Origin: Macrothele yani
Lineage: Eukaryota; Arthropoda; Arachnida; Araneae; Macrothelidae
Assembly (NCBI GenBank): GCA_039090855.1
Contig: CM077005.1
Location: 19,383,921 to 19,447,920, forward strand
DNA: 64,000 nt
Direction of reading: 5' to 3'
Part shown: positions 32,806-45,080 of the stretch, one piece after another
Layout of the letters: the number at the start of each line of letters is the position of its first letter
Position numbering within the stretch: the first letter of the stretch is position 1
Notes under the pieces: generated by a model
What the model was told of the DNA's origin: nothing
The model's input: only the letters and a program-made list of their open reading frames with translations
Database searches by the model: none
Program-made: the position numbers and the translations under genes

Positions 32806-34081
32806 TAGGCTGGCTCATCGCTTTGTCTTTCTGGTCGTTGAAGTGGTCCTCGCCTGTACCGCTCAGTGACGTTGCGGGGATGCTGTCAATCCACGTTTGT
32901 TGCATTCGCATTAGTTTTCTGCTGTTTATTAGGTTGTATTTCTGGCATCGAATTTTTTAGCACATTGTTTTCGTACAATGGTTTCTTGCGCTGTTGCTAC
33001 GTGCCGAAATACCTGCGGGAATACGAAAGGGCGAAACATAAGTTTTCACTGTTTCCCTAGAAACGTCCCAGTAGCTACAAAAAACTGGGTTAACAGGTGT
33101 TGCAAAGCAGATTCGTTTAATTTGAAAAAAAAATGCCAGAATTTGCAGTGAAGCCCCTTTTTAAATAGTAAGTACGAAGACGATATGATGAATCGCCTGC
33201 TTGGTTAGCCAATGAAAAAGATATTGAAATCGTCTGCTATACCAACAGTCAATTTACCGAGATCAAACGTTGAAAATGTCACTGTAAGAGGTAAAAGACA
33301 AAGGAGAAAAATACTGCATGATGCTTTTGATAGACTTAAAAATCATAGTCCCAACCAAAAAAGGTCTTTTGCAGAAAATGTGGCCCCAATTCAACTGCAT
33401 CAGATGAAGAGACAACTTTCTGCGTGAAATGTCATATGTTCCAAAAAAAAAAAAAAAAAGTAAGTTTTTTAAATGACAAAATGCCAATAACGGAAAAAGA
33501 GCTAAACTTTCTGAAAACAGGAATAAAAGGATATTTTAAAGAGTTTTTCTAGCAAAGCCAGAAGATGAAATAGTTCGCGCCGGCGTATATTGAAACAAAT
33601 CAGAGAACTGAAAATTAAGGTAAAAAAACAAAATACGGAAAATCAAAAATTGAAAAAAAAAAAAATTACAAATACTTTCGAAACATACTTACAAAAACAC
33701 AGGTAGCCTCTTGTAGAGGGTAAAGGTCGAATTAAATGGACACTTTAATATCCGAAACGTTTCACAAAAATTACAGTAGCCAAGGTTTTGTTATTAACAA
33801 AAAAGCATTATTTTCGCGTTTGATGGAAGTAATACACATATATATATAAAAGAGGAAACAATCAATGACATATTCTGCTTCACTCCTTTGTTTCTTTAAA
33901 TAATTTCACCATTTTGTTTCATAATCGGCAGGTTAGTAGTTGTATTTTCCCATCAGAGTTCCTCGCACAGAGCAAAGCAAACGCGATTCCTAACACTCAG
34001 CGATGCATCCCAGCTACGTCACCAGCCGCAACTTCCGGGAACAACTGAAATCTGCCGTATGCCCTTGTATCTAGAGCCCTG
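32806..34081 (+). mobile_element. THAP-domain DNA element, copy 2
   Basis: Collinear with copy 1 from GGCTGGCTCATCGCTTTG to CTTGTATCTAGAGCCCTG at 34081. The left terminal bases and part of the right inverted repeat (GAGCCAG) are lost, and it lacks the 410-bp internal duplication of copy 1, so it shows the older arrangement. Confidence 0.75.
32978..33427 (+). pseudogene. THAP zinc-finger protein remnant, copy 2
   Basis: ATG at 32978: MVSCAVATCRNTCGNTKGRN, SFHCFPRN, KNWVNRCCKAD, then after a shift ARICSE where the domain's final His-Phe is lost. C-x4-C, the invariant Trp and the second Cys are in place. The open frame from 33212 then reads KKILKSSAIPTVNLPRSNVE, GKRQRRKILHDAFDRLKNHS and ENVAPIQLHQMKRQLSA. 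That is an unusually long open stretch after the THAP head. No transposase catalytic region is visible. Confidence 0.8.
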
Positions 34082-34258
34082 GGAGAGGGTAAGCTGTAAT
34101 CCGTAGTGGGTAGTCGAACGGTCGAGCTTGCTCGCTCGCTGTATAGTGAATAAGCCTCACTGTCAATGTGCGTGGCTGTCGTTGGTTTTCAACTAAGTTT
34201 TCCTTTCTTTGTCCTAAAAATATTTATGAGAACAAAGAGCTCCAGAAGAAAATTCATT

Positions 34259-34480
34259 ATGCCGTTTAGATGCAGTGTACCCCACTGTCGCGGTAATTAT
34301 GACGATCGACCACGTGTTATATTATGCACCACGTGTTATTGCTTGTTTTTCACTGAAAAGTGTCTTGAGTATTCAAATTCCTTACTAACGGGGACCTCCT
34401 TAGAAAATGGATACTTCAATCAAGCGGGGAAATTTTAAAGTGACCAAGAACTCCCGGCTAAGTGGAAATCTTTTGTAGGC
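34259..34480 (+). pseudogene. Possible separate THAP domain fragment
   Basis: MPFRCSVPHCRGNYDDRPRV starts at 34259 with the C-x4-C spacing of a THAP head, and a shifted frame near 34443 reads QELPAKWKSFVGL, resembling the Trp region. Short and broken; unrelated in sequence to the two copies above. Confidence 0.45.
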
Positions 34481-36929
34481 CTAAGGCATGCATCCCGTAG
34501 CTGAACATAAACAGCATGTGGAGCAAAACTACATATGGTTTCAATTTCTGGTCGTAGAGCATAATTTAATTAAAGATGTGATATTGCTCTTTCCTTGGCA
34601 CTTCGTAACAATAATAGTACTTCCGGTAATTAACAATGAAATGAAACATGACATGAGATGGCTGCCTTTTTTCTTGTGTAGTAGAAAATTCTATTACAAA
34701 GGTATTTTCAAGCCCTGAATATTGTCATTTTTAAGAGACAAAAAAAAGTACCTGGATGGGCATGAATCCACATATTGTGGAAACTATGTTCTTAACAAAC
34801 AAGATTTTTAAGATACAAGTAGAAATATATACTCGTATTTTTTTTTCCCTGGAAAACATCTGCTTAAAATGAGAGATCAGTTTTTTTTATTCATTCATCT
34901 AAACTTATCACTTATCTGTTTACACACTTCCTGCACCTTTTCTTCACAAGCTACAGCTATAATAACTGTAACTAATATATCTCATATTATCCGATAACTA
35001 CTGGAACGTGTGCTTCCAAATGTGGGGGTGGGTGTCAATCTTTGTATAGAGATAAACTTTTCCAATTCTTCATGAAATTTATTTCTTACCCAAAATCATA
35101 AAATAAGGAAAAAACAATCTTTTTCAATAGCTTTAGTAATGACAAAACATTTGCGCAGAATTTTATGCCATTGCTTTTTTATAGTTTCTGAGGAAATGGT
35201 ACATCAAGTTAGTCAATTTATAATGAGACATGTGCATCTATAAAAAAAAAAAAAAAACATCCTATAGTACCAGAACAGTCGTTTAGATTTATCCAGTACA
35301 ATAACTGCATGTGAGTTTGTCAGGTTCTCCAAAAAATACAATTCTTATCTGGAAAATTTTTGTTGAAATCTTATTGGAACAAATTCCCAATTTCATTAGA
35401 ATGCAACTTGTCTTTGAAATTCTTCGAGGAACAGCTAACGGACAAATAATTAAATTGTGTTTGTGATACACAAAGAACTACACAAACATATTAATATGTA
35501 TTTGTACATTGGTAGTTTTCCTGAATACTTCTTGAAAATCAAATTTCAGGAAATTTATGCCAATAAGTACTCGTATTTTTCCACATAAAAAGTAATGTTT
35601 GTATTCTGGATCCAAATAGTTTTGTTTAGTGCTACTAATAAACTTAATACAGATGTTTTAAAATTTCACAAGGAAACGTTTTTTAAATAGTGCTCTGGAA
35701 GACAAAAATTATAAATTTTTACATTTGCGTACCAAAATGAAGTTGTCCAAACATGTAACTAGATGTACTAAAATTAAGAAAACTTGTTACGTCATTAAAA
35801 TGTCGTTATTGTACATTTAATAATATAACAATTGCGTAAATTTCTTAAAATCTTAATGTATTTGATGCCATCAGTGGATCAAGCAGCATTCCACTGTATG
35901 CATGTTAAAGTGTTTTATTGAACCTTTGGTAATAATTTAAAAACACACAGGACAAAATTCAGTTTTTCTTCTTAACCTTTTTTTTTTTTTTTTGGTATAT
36001 ATTAGTGAATATGGATCGCAAATAAATTTCTAGTTACTGTCTGATATGAAAATACATTTTCACCAAAGGAATTATTAGTTCATTACTCAATATTTCTTAG
36101 TCGTAAGCTCGTAATGAATGAAAAATCTGATTCCTTAAATTCGTCAATTGACATCTTTTGAAACGACGGTGGTACTTCATAATGGACCCGCAAACTAATC
36201 TTTCAAGTACAAGAATGATTTGTTCACAAGTACAAGATGATTCAGTGAAGTATGACGACATTATAACTTCAAGTGAAACTATGATGACAGTTTATAATTT
36301 GATTACAGCAATGTCAGCGATGATTTCATTAAGTTGACGAATCCGTCTTGCTTACACTTTTACGTCGAAATTATTGCTATCTTTTTCTGTATGTTGAAAG
36401 ATTATAAAACAAACCTGTAAACTCTGCAGTTATTTAAAAAATCTAACATAGCTTATTTAAATGTAGTGAAACTCTAAATAACGCGTGACTTGTTTCGTTG
36501 GTGTACGTTAAAAATGTGTTCACTTCGAACACCGCTATATGGCTTCCAACATATCCCTCTCCCTGACTACGGACTACCCTAGTGACGTCACAATCCGGTG
36601 CGCGAACGATGGCTCCGGCGCGGGCCTGTAAGCTATAAGGGGGAGAAGGTTAGGCGCCCTGAGGCAACGCGTGAAGAGGGGTGAGGAAGTTTTTCAGATT
36701 CGTGGCGGTGTTCGAATTTTTGACCCTGAGAGGGACGAAACCCGAGTTTTGAACACGTGTGGGTGGAAATCCCTCCAAAGTAAATAAAGATGTTTTTTCT
36801 ACACTCGCGGTACAGGCAGGAGATAAGTGCTAGCAAAGGATTTTTGTTTGTTAGATGAAGATGTAAGTGCCTATTTTTAGTTACATACGTTCCTTTTCTT
36901 AGAAAAAAAAATCCTTTCTTGAAAATTTT
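34481..36929. other. No gene recognised; AT-rich
   Basis: Mostly AT-rich with an A-run at 35242-35256 and a T-run at 35978-35993. A GC-richer stretch at 36570-36700 (with TGACGTCA near 36581) has no associated frame that I recognise. Confidence 0.45.
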
Positions 36930-36931
36930 AA

Positions 36932-36950
36932 GTTGAATTCATCATCATTG
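36932..36950 (-). other. 3' end of the RTE LINE
   Basis: After the stop the minus strand reads TTGACAATGATGATGAATTC, a very short 3' region with a (TGA)n-like tail as in RTE/BovB elements. Confidence 0.6.
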
Positions 36951-39828
36951 TCAACCATTATCAATCCACTGCTGGACGAAGGTCTCCCCAAGTTTACTCC
37001 ACAACGGTCTGTCTTGTGCCAGTCTCCTCCATGTCACTCCCGCATATTTTCGAATTTCATCCACCCATCTCCCATGTGGTCTTCTTCTGAGTCTTTTCCT
37101 GTCCCTTGGAATCCAATCTAAAATTTCGGCTGTCCATCGATGATCTGTCCTTCTGGCAGTATGTCCAGCCCATTGCCATTTCAGTGATTTAACTCTGATC
37201 ATGATGTCTTCCACTCTCGTCATTTTTCGGATCCACGAGTTCCTCTTTTTATCTCTCCTGGTTACACCAAGCATGCATCTCTCCATGCTACTTTGAGTTG
37301 TCTGCAGCCTTTGTATGTCTCTTTTAGTTAAGGTCCACGTCTCTGCACCATATGTAAGCACTGGAAGGATGCATTGATCAAACACTTTTCTTTTAAGACA
37401 TAATGGCATATTGCTCTTGAAAATTATGCTGTTTCTTCCAAAAGCTCTCCAGGCAAGTTTTGTACGCCGATTAATTTCTTCATCAATGTGACCCTCACTT
37501 GATATCTGCTGTCCAAGATAAACATATGTATCTGTTATCTCCAGTTTTTCTCCATCAATCGATAAATCTTCATTTCTTGTAAAAGCATTGAACATCACTT
37601 TTGTCTTCTGAAAGTTCATTTTTAATCCCACTTCTTTACTCTTGTCAGCAAGTTCCTGGATCATACTCTGCAGCTGTGATGGGGTAGTTGCAAAAATGAC
37701 TACGTCATCAGCAAAACGAAGGTGGGTTAGATAATCTCCATTAATCTTTATCCCTTTGTTTTCCCAGTTCAGTGATTGAAAGACATTTTCCAATGTGGCA
37801 TTAAAGAGCTTCGGAGATATGGTGTCACCTTGTCTCACTCCCTTCCCAATTTTTATGTGTGTTGTATTTTCAAACAGCCGAATCTTTGCACTTGCATTTT
37901 CATAGATATTATTAATAATATTAATGTATGCATCTTCAGTACCGCAGGATTTCAGAGCCATTGTAACTGCTGATGGTTTCACTGAATCAAAGGCTTTTTC
38001 ATAATCGATAAAAGCCATGCACAATGGAAGTTCATATTCCCTTGCTCTTTCAATTAGTTTTCTCAGTACGTGGATATGATCTATTGTGCTGTAGCCACTC
38101 CTGAATCCAGCTTGTTCTCTCGGTTGAGCCATGTCCAGTGTTACCTTCAAGCGGTGTGAAAGAACTTTAGTGAAGATTTTATAAACCACTGAGAGGAGGC
38201 TGATAGGTCTGTAGTTCTTGAGATCCTCAATGTCACCTTTTTTATGTAGCAGGATCATTGTAGCATTGTTCCAATCCTCAGGAATCTTCCCTTCATTAAG
38301 GCATCGAGTGAAAATTTGGGCGAGTACTGTTTCGATTTCTCCACTTGCTTGTATGATGTCTACAGTAATTCCATCTTCTCCTGGAGCTTTCCCCTGCTTC
38401 ATGTTCTTGATTGCATGAGCAACTTCTGCTGGGAGGACTGGAAGAACTCTGGTACCTTTCATGATGTTGGAGTACATGTAGCATCCCTTTCATATAATTT
38501 GGAGTAGAAATCTTTTTTCACTCTTTTCAAAATTTTGCCTCTATTTCTTGTTACAGATCCATCTTCTTTTCTCAGAGCCATAATCTGTTTTCTTCCCTTA
38601 CTGAGATGTCCCTTTGCTATCTTTAGGCTTTGGTTGTTTTCAATTGCTTTCCTCACTAGCTCACAGTTGAATTTCCTTACGTCTTCAGTGAAACTTTTTC
38701 GTACTGTCTTGCATAGCTCTATATATTCCACTTTGGAAGTCACATCTTCTTTAGTTGTCCTCATCTCTCTTCTTTTTTGCATCAACATTTTGGTTTTTCC
38801 TGATAATTTGTTAACATGCAACTTGTTCTTAGACCCAGCTAATTTTGTTGCTGTTTCCATAAGAGCTTTGGTTACTTTTCTGTTAACTTCAGAAGTATCC
38901 ACTTCTTCCAATGTTAGGCCTTCTAAAGCAGAGAATCTGTTCTTCAGTTCCAACTTGAAGGTATTATGGTGTTTTTTAAAGTTGGTTATGTCAATACATT
39001 TTGTTTGTCGTATGAGCTTGCCACGTTCGAGTTTAGTGTTGAATTGCATCTTACATCTCACCAATCTATGGTCACTACCTGTGTTGAACTTGTTTAGCAC
39101 AGTGCAGTCTTCTATGACGAATTTTTTGTTACACATAATAAAATCAATTTCACTTGTCGTCCCATTTGGATGTCTCCATGTCCATTTCCTGTGTGGCTTT
39201 TTCTTGAAAAAGGAGTTCAAGATGAAAAACCCTTCGGCCTCTGCAAACTCTACGAGAGTATTTCCACGCTGGTTTCTGTTGCCGTGACCAAATTTACCTA
39301 CTGAAGTTTCATTCTGTTGCCGTTGCCCTATTTTTGCATTGAAATCTCCCATAATTATCTTCTTCAAGTGCTGCTTACCTTTATTATTTAGGTGACGAAT
39401 TTCCTCATAAAATTCTTCTATTTCTTCTTCAGGATGACTTGTGGTGGGTGCATAAGTTTGAATAATCTGAGCCTGGTATCTTCTCGAGAGTTGGATAACG
39501 AGTCGTGCAGCTCTGTCAGAGGAACTTTCAACTTCTACCACTTTATCTTTCAGTTTCTTGTTTATTATAAATCCAACACCACTAGTTCTGCCAGTATCTG
39601 TCCCACGATAGTAGAAGAGATGTCCACTTTTCAGTTCAATGAGATCTTCTCCTTTTCTCCTTACCTCACTTAGCCCGACGATGTCCCACTTGATCCTTTG
39701 TAGTTCCTCTTCCAATTCAAGAAGCCTTGAATCAGAAGATAGGAGTGTACATTATACGTAGCCAAGGTCAGCATCAAATGGCAGCCTAGCCCGGTCCTCC
39801 GGGGATTCTTAGCACTCTCTGCCTTCAT
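36951..39828 (-). pseudogene. RTE-clade LINE ORF2: AP endonuclease plus reverse transcriptase, two frameshifts
   Basis: ATG at 39828 (MKAESAKNPRRTGLGCHLML) leads to TLATYNV, the start of the endonuclease. A frameshift near 39750 moves to LLELEEELQRIKWDIVGLSE; then TYAPTTSHPEEE, GDFNAKIG, NRNQRGNTLVEFAE and SDHRLV, the catalytic blocks of an AP endonuclease. A second frameshift near 38465 leads to the reverse transcriptase: GKAPGEDGITVDII, NYRPISLLSVVYKIFTKVL, AFIDYEKAFDSV, GVRQGDTISP, and the catalytic box FADDVVIFA. It ends with CILPVLTYGAETWTL and WVDEIRKYAGVTWRRLAQDR before a stop at 36951. About 959 codons, the normal RTE length. It nicks DNA and primes cDNA at the target. Only two frame errors, so a fairly young copy. 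Fragments lie at 31.6, 41.1 and 46.4 kb. Confidence 0.93.
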
Positions 39829-40105
39829 GTCGCACTGACCGCTGCCTTGGCCAGGTACATTCCAGCTGCCGGAGACTGAGGGCCAAGATTTAAGTTGTAG
39901 AGTCAGTTTGGAGGTGTTTGGCCATAACTCACCACGCTGGCCAAGCGGGTTGGTGAGTGTGGGATAGCATTTCCTCTGATCCCGATGGTATAGTTATACC
40001 GCTATTGGCGGTCGTCAGAGCCCCTTTAGTGGGAACAGGTTGCACCACGAGAAGGTGGGGTTGACATTTGCCAAGGAGAGGCTGTGATGAATTATGGAAA
40101 TAAAA
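39829..40105 (-). other. 5' leader of the RTE LINE
   Basis: GC-richer than its surroundings. It contains a 65-residue open frame (QPHLLVVQPVPTKGALTTAN) that may be a fragment of an ORF1 or just leader. The boundary with AT-rich DNA at about 40105 is taken as the element's 5' end. Confidence 0.55.
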
Positions 40106-40159
40106 ATAAATAACACAAAATAACAACGAATAATATATATTCGGTGTTATATATATTAT

Positions 40160-40260
40160 GCGTTTAAATATTTAAATTTAGGGTTTTAAATATTTAAATT
40201 TAGGGTTTTAAATATTTAAATTTAGGGTTTTAAATATTTAAATTTAGGGTTTAAAATATT
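40160..40260. repeat. 22-bp minisatellite, about 4.5 copies
   Basis: Unit TTAAATATTTAAATTTAGGG then TT. Four exact copies and partial edges. Each contains TTTAGGG by chance of composition. Confidence 0.9.
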
Positions 40261-41105
40261 TCAACTAATAATAAATTAATTAAATCTCGTAATTTATGTT
40301 ATTAGCTATTATAATTTATATCTAATACATACCATCATTTTTGAACTTCGATACAACCCATACAAATTTGTCCTTGTTAAGTTATCTTATAAAAGAATAA
40401 GTAGCACAAAAAACGAATGCGTGATTTAATTTGAAGCAGTAATTTACTGTGAAAATGTTTCCCCAGTATAGATTTCTGTTACGTTTGTAAACATATTCAA
40501 ACATTTCTCTAATATCAAAAAGAATAATAATTATAAAAATATATAAAATAATGGATATCCAAAATATTGCTATTAATTTATTTAAGACATCATTTTCAAA
40601 ATTTTCATACTAACATATCTCGGATTGAAAGAATCACCAACAATAACGTCCCTGACCACTGCAAAACTTAACATTTCTAAGTTAGGCATTTACCACCATT
40701 TGGTCTTGGCAAGTTATGAAAGTAATGTTATTAAAATAATCCAAATACATAACTTATTACGGCTTTGTTTAGCTGCGTCGGTAGAATTTTTAGTTTGTTT
40801 TTGCAAGTCACAGAAGTACTGTGGCTGCATTCTCCTTCTGTAACACGGACGGGTACAAAGTCAATTAATATTCTATTAACCAGGCCTAGAGATGCTCCAA
40901 GCCACATCGTTTTAGCGGAATAAACTGTTCGTCTTTGTTAGTGTTAGAAAAGGGTCTTAATTCTATTTTTCTTGGAGTGCGTGAGACTTTGGGAAACGAG
41001 CCGAAACAAAGGTATGTGACGGCTGTCGCTGGATCGGGACTACGATGAGTAAGAGCTAGAAAGTAGCGAGGGTCGCTACATATAATACATATGCATGCTT
41101 GGTGT
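40261..41105. other. No gene recognised
   Basis: AT-rich to about 40800; the plus frame 40625-40843 is open but unrecognised. Confidence 0.4.
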
Positions 41106-41109
41106 AATC

Positions 41110-41380
41110 AAGAAAGTATAGGTAATCGTGGATAAAGAAAATGACAAGAATGGAAGACATAATCATAATAAAATCATTGAAATGGCAATGGGCTCGACAT
41201 GCTGCCAGAGCAACGGACCACCGATGTGCGACCGAAATTTTAGACTGGATACCAAGGGACAGAAGACCACATGGGAGATGAATGGATGAAATTCGAAAGC
41301 ATGGAGGAGACAGACAGTTATGGAAGACAATTGGAGAAACCTTCATGCAGCAATGGATTGATGATGTCCTACACGCACAC
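41110..41380 (+). mobile_element. RTE LINE 3' fragment
   Basis: Plus strand: KMTRMEDIIIIKSLKWQWAR, HAARATDHRCATEILDWIPR, MDEIRKHGG, LWKTIGETFMQQWID. It matches the end of the element at 36951-39828 with a small deletion (GRW missing at about 41279). 5'-truncated. Confidence 0.85.
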
Positions 41381-41739
41381 AGACACGAGTATATTATATT
41401 CGCTTTCAAAGATTTGTTGGTGAACCTTTCCCCGGCCGCATACGTGCTGGAGTTGGGTCGGTCTTCAAAGCGCCAGGCCATGACATTAGAGATGAGTTCC
41501 GTCCATTTATGACGTCACTCTCATGTTCACGGACTTGATACGTTGGTGTCGTGCTTGACGTCACATACGACAGCGATGGAAACCAATCTGAAGCGTTGAT
41601 GTCCGCGTGATGTTACTAAAAGGGGGAACTCATGTCTCTAATGTCATGGCCTTGTGTTTTCTAGATGGCCTAGGTCTAATCTGGATTCCCGGCTATGTAA
41701 ATTGTACCGACACATGTAAACGATGTGATATACACGTAA

Positions 41740-41795
41740 ACGAATTATGTAGACTATCACATATCAAAAGATATGTGATAGTCTACATAATTCGT
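41740..41795. repeat. Perfect hairpin: 26-bp stem, 4-nt loop
   Basis: ACGAATTATGTAGACTATCA continuing CATATC at 41740-41765 is exactly complementary to 41770-41795, with loop AAAA. There are no mismatches. Could be an RNA hairpin, a fold-back element or a template-switch product. Confidence 0.95.
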
Positions 41796-41799
41796 CTTA

Positions 41800-43210
41800 C
41801 TGCTCCACGCGCTTTCGGCTGAGATTCCGACCAATGTGCATTCATTGCCTTTCCGTTGTTTTCCCTGCGCAGAAGTAACGTTGTTTTTAGCCGCTAACAA
41901 AAGTGGATCTGAGAAATTAAGGCGTTAATGTGATTGTGTAAGTGACAGGCAAATCCTAAAATCCTGGATAATCTTCTAGAGTAAAATGGCTCCCAGTGAC
42001 TAACAGTATCAACTGTCAATCAAACACAACCAATTTTTTCAATATACATTTCTAATCTTTTTTTTTATTTTGAATTATAATATAAAATTGTAATTCTAAA
42101 TAGTTTGGTGGTAGTTCACTCCCTCTCCCTCCCCTGGCAAAAATTTTCAGAGTTTCAAACTTTGTCTTGCAATTACCTCTGAATGTAAAAAATCAAAATA
42201 AAGTATTTTAAATATTTAAAAGTAGAAAAGTTCGTAAATATTAAAGAGCTGGTATAGCACTATAGTGTTACGTGGTTATGTTAACTTATAAAGTTTTGCT
42301 GGTTGAACACAATAAAATAGCTATAACTAATAATTTTTCGCAATCCTTTTAAAACTCTTATGAAGCACGTTATTCTTTTCTTTGCTTAATCGCAAAAAGG
42401 TTGTCCATCAGCTCAGTAATTCCTCCTCGCTGTTCCCCTGACACTCAAATTTCCTTCCCTAAATTCTGTTTCGGTCATTTTCTCCCCCTGCGGAGAAAAA
42501 ACTCCATTCCCCGGTCAGCTTGAGACCTGCTCCCCAACACCTGAGGCCTTTCCTCCTTGCGACTGCTCGCTTTCAAATCCTAGAAGTGACTGTCTTAGTT
42601 AACCCCCCTTTAATTTCCCCAAACTCATCCCTTTGCCTCCACAAAGCCCCATGTGGGGAAACACGCCGGCATCGGCTAATACAAAGCATCAAGGTAAAAA
42701 TTAAGAGGGTTTGCGCTTCAATCGGCTGCTTTGAAATAAAGAAGGCAAAGAATCAAATGAGCACGAGAATACTAATCCGTCTACAAAATACAAAGGTGCA
42801 GGCTCTAAAATGAAACAAACTGGTGCCTCTAAATAAACCGTGTCTCAGATGTTTCATGGAGGAATGACACAACAAAATTTCTCCCACGCTTCGTGGAAAC
42901 AATGGAAAAGGAGCACAAAAGCGAAAGTTGCGAAATGAGATTTAATATCTGTGCCTAAAATTCTAGTATGAAATCTCCGTAACAATAGCATCCTTTTGGT
43001 AAATAAATGCAAATAGGGTCTTGTCTCTTTCGTATTCTTTGAGATTTTTAGCTCAGTCCACAAAAGGAGGCTCAAATAAACATATTAACTACACTTTTCG
43101 AAGTGTAGCTATTTTGTTAGTTTTGAAATAACACTGTTAATTGTAAGACCTGTTTGTCGAGTACTCCTGTTGATGTTTTTTTTTCCCTTTATATGAAAGT
43201 GGTATTTACA
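41800..43210. other. No gene recognised
   Basis: AT-rich to 42400, then GC-richer at 42420-42680 with a 97-residue open frame (42520-42813) that resembles no family. A short inverted repeat (TACACTTTTCGAAGTGTA) is at 43090-43107. Confidence 0.4.
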
Positions 43211-43211
43211 G

Positions 43212-45080
43212 CTACAGAGGGCGAGTCGAAAGTTTTGCAATATTTGGATCCCTTGATGTCTTCATAGGTACCTTTACGACGAAAGCTGACTAGCATTCAA
43301 AGTATAAGCCATCGTGTTGCACCGTCAGACCAGGCCACTGTTTTCCAATCATCCACGGTCCAATCTTGATGATCTTGGGCCCATTTCATGCGTTGATGGC
43401 GATGACGTGCAGTGAGCAAGGGGACCCGACTGGGTCTTCAGCTACGCAGGCGCATGCGCAGAAGGGTGCGATGAGCTGTGTGCTGTGACACATTGCCCTG
43501 ATTACCTGTTATAGCTGCAGGTGATTTGTGGCCCTGCGGTCGCTGTGAACAATGCGCCACAGTCTCCGTTCCCCTCTGTGCACCACTTTTGATACGTTCT
43601 CACTGCAGCGGTGTTATAAACAATATGATCTGATGTTATATACTTTAATGTTATACGCATATGTTATAAACAATTCACCATAGTTATCCTCAAACGTTAA
43701 TCAGTTTAATCAAATGTTAGTCGGTACCAACGTTATATTCTAATATGAAACACATGTCAATGTTATGAACAATGGAACATGTGTTAATGCTATTCGATGG
43801 AACACGTGTCAACGTCACCAACGATATATATAATGCGTTAATTTTATAAACACAATGGGTTAATTGCAGCTATGTTATATTTATTATTACGAACAAATTA
43901 TATGTGCATCAGTTGCAGATTATTTACCGATTAAATTTAATTTAAGGCCCAATACTATAACTATGGGAACTTTGTTCTACAGTGATCGTATATGGACAAA
44001 AACGTGCCCCTTATATGTACTGGCATATAATAAAGCACGGCGTTGTGATTCACCTTTATCCCGTCACTGGAATGGTGGGGGAATAAAGGTGCCGCTCGTG
44101 AAATAGAAATTAGAAACATAAACACATACCTTAGTTTACACGTACCTTAACTTATGCCTTGTGTTGTTATAAGGAAAACAAACAGGAATCTTATGTGAAA
44201 GTAATCAAAAGGGTTTAATACGTGAGAATTAGGAACATTCAGTTAACCACGTGTGAGGGTGCAGCCGTTAACAATACCTTACACATAAAATTTATTATTA
44301 TTACGATTTTTGCTCTACAACGTCTCCGATAATTTCTGCATATATATATGTATATATATAAGTGCAATGCTGAGTGATTTATTTTACTTGTAGTTCCCTT
44401 TCTCCTATGCTTTACTTAAAAGTTTTACCTAGCTAACTGGATTTTCATTGTTTGATCATGACCATCACACACGCCACGTGCTCTAAATAGGGTTATGAAT
44501 AAATTTAAGAATAAGTACATGCAATAACAGAGAAAAGGAAAATAGCTTATCTGGTATCTCCATATGTCTCTCAGGTTATCAATCTTAATCGTTATCCAAT
44601 TGTCAGCGCTGGCAGTACTTCATCTATCTCTGGTCACATCGCTCTATGATCATCTCTTCGCACTCACTCTCCACGTCTGTCCCTTGCTGCTACTCGAACT
44701 CAACTCTCCTCTCACCTCTTTGGGTCTCACCTTGTCCGCGGATGCCAAGGTCACTTGACCTTCTGAGGGGTTCATCTAATCCCCAAGGTGAAGGTCACGT
44801 CGCTCTCTTCTTGGGAACTTGCCCGCATCGACCCTTGCTATCCCCCGATATTCCCTGGGGCCTAAGTATCGTCACAAAGCTTGGGATTGCCTCCCGCCAT
44901 CCCCTGGGGCTATCTATGCACGTGCATGTTGGACTAAATTTATTTTAAATAATTTTACTTCCAACAGCGGCACGTGAACGAGCCGCGCCGTTTCCGCGTT
45001 TCCGAGATCGTAGTTCCGAAGCGCCGTGCCACCACAATTTGTCCTTTATCAAACTCCGATAAAACGGCAACTTTTCCCAT
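43212..45080 (-). pseudogene. Tc1-like transposase remnant split by a solo LTR
   Basis: ATG at 45080: MGKVAVLSEFDKGQIVVARR, then after an 8-bp duplication (GGAAACGC GGAAACGG) ETARLVHVP. The LTR at 43612-44966 interrupts here. Below it the frame resumes AVRTYQKWC, RRLWRIVHSDRRATSPAAIT and GNQGNVSQHTAHRTLLRMRL, and ends at DHQDWTVDDWKTVAWSDGA, the first catalytic Asp. The rest of the catalytic domain is deleted, down to what looks like a terminal repeat (CTACAGAGGGCGAGTCGAAA) at about 43212. Not closely related to the Tc1 element at 15.0 kb. Confidence 0.8.
43612..44966 (-). repeat. 1355-bp solo LTR, 4-bp target duplication GCGG
   Basis: Same family as the LTR at 18816-20127: ends TGTTATAAACAA (plus strand, left) and CTTCCAACA (right), and a long shared core such as CACCTTTATCCCGTCACTGG. 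GCGG precedes 43612 and follows 44966. No internal Gypsy sequence flanks it, so it is a recombination-derived solo LTR. It sits within the Tc1-like transposase. Confidence 0.88.

Noticed and set aside
36560..36840. Host promoter/CpG-rich first exon
   Set aside because: Moderately GC-rich with one CRE, but no downstream coding exon or splice pattern recognised.
38535..39287. 250-residue plus-strand frame
   Set aside because: It is the antisense shadow of the LINE endonuclease region.
40160..40260. TTTAGGG repeats as telomeric sequence
   Set aside because: The true period is 22 bp and the rest of the unit is AT-rich; TTTAGGG is only part of it. This is a local minisatellite.
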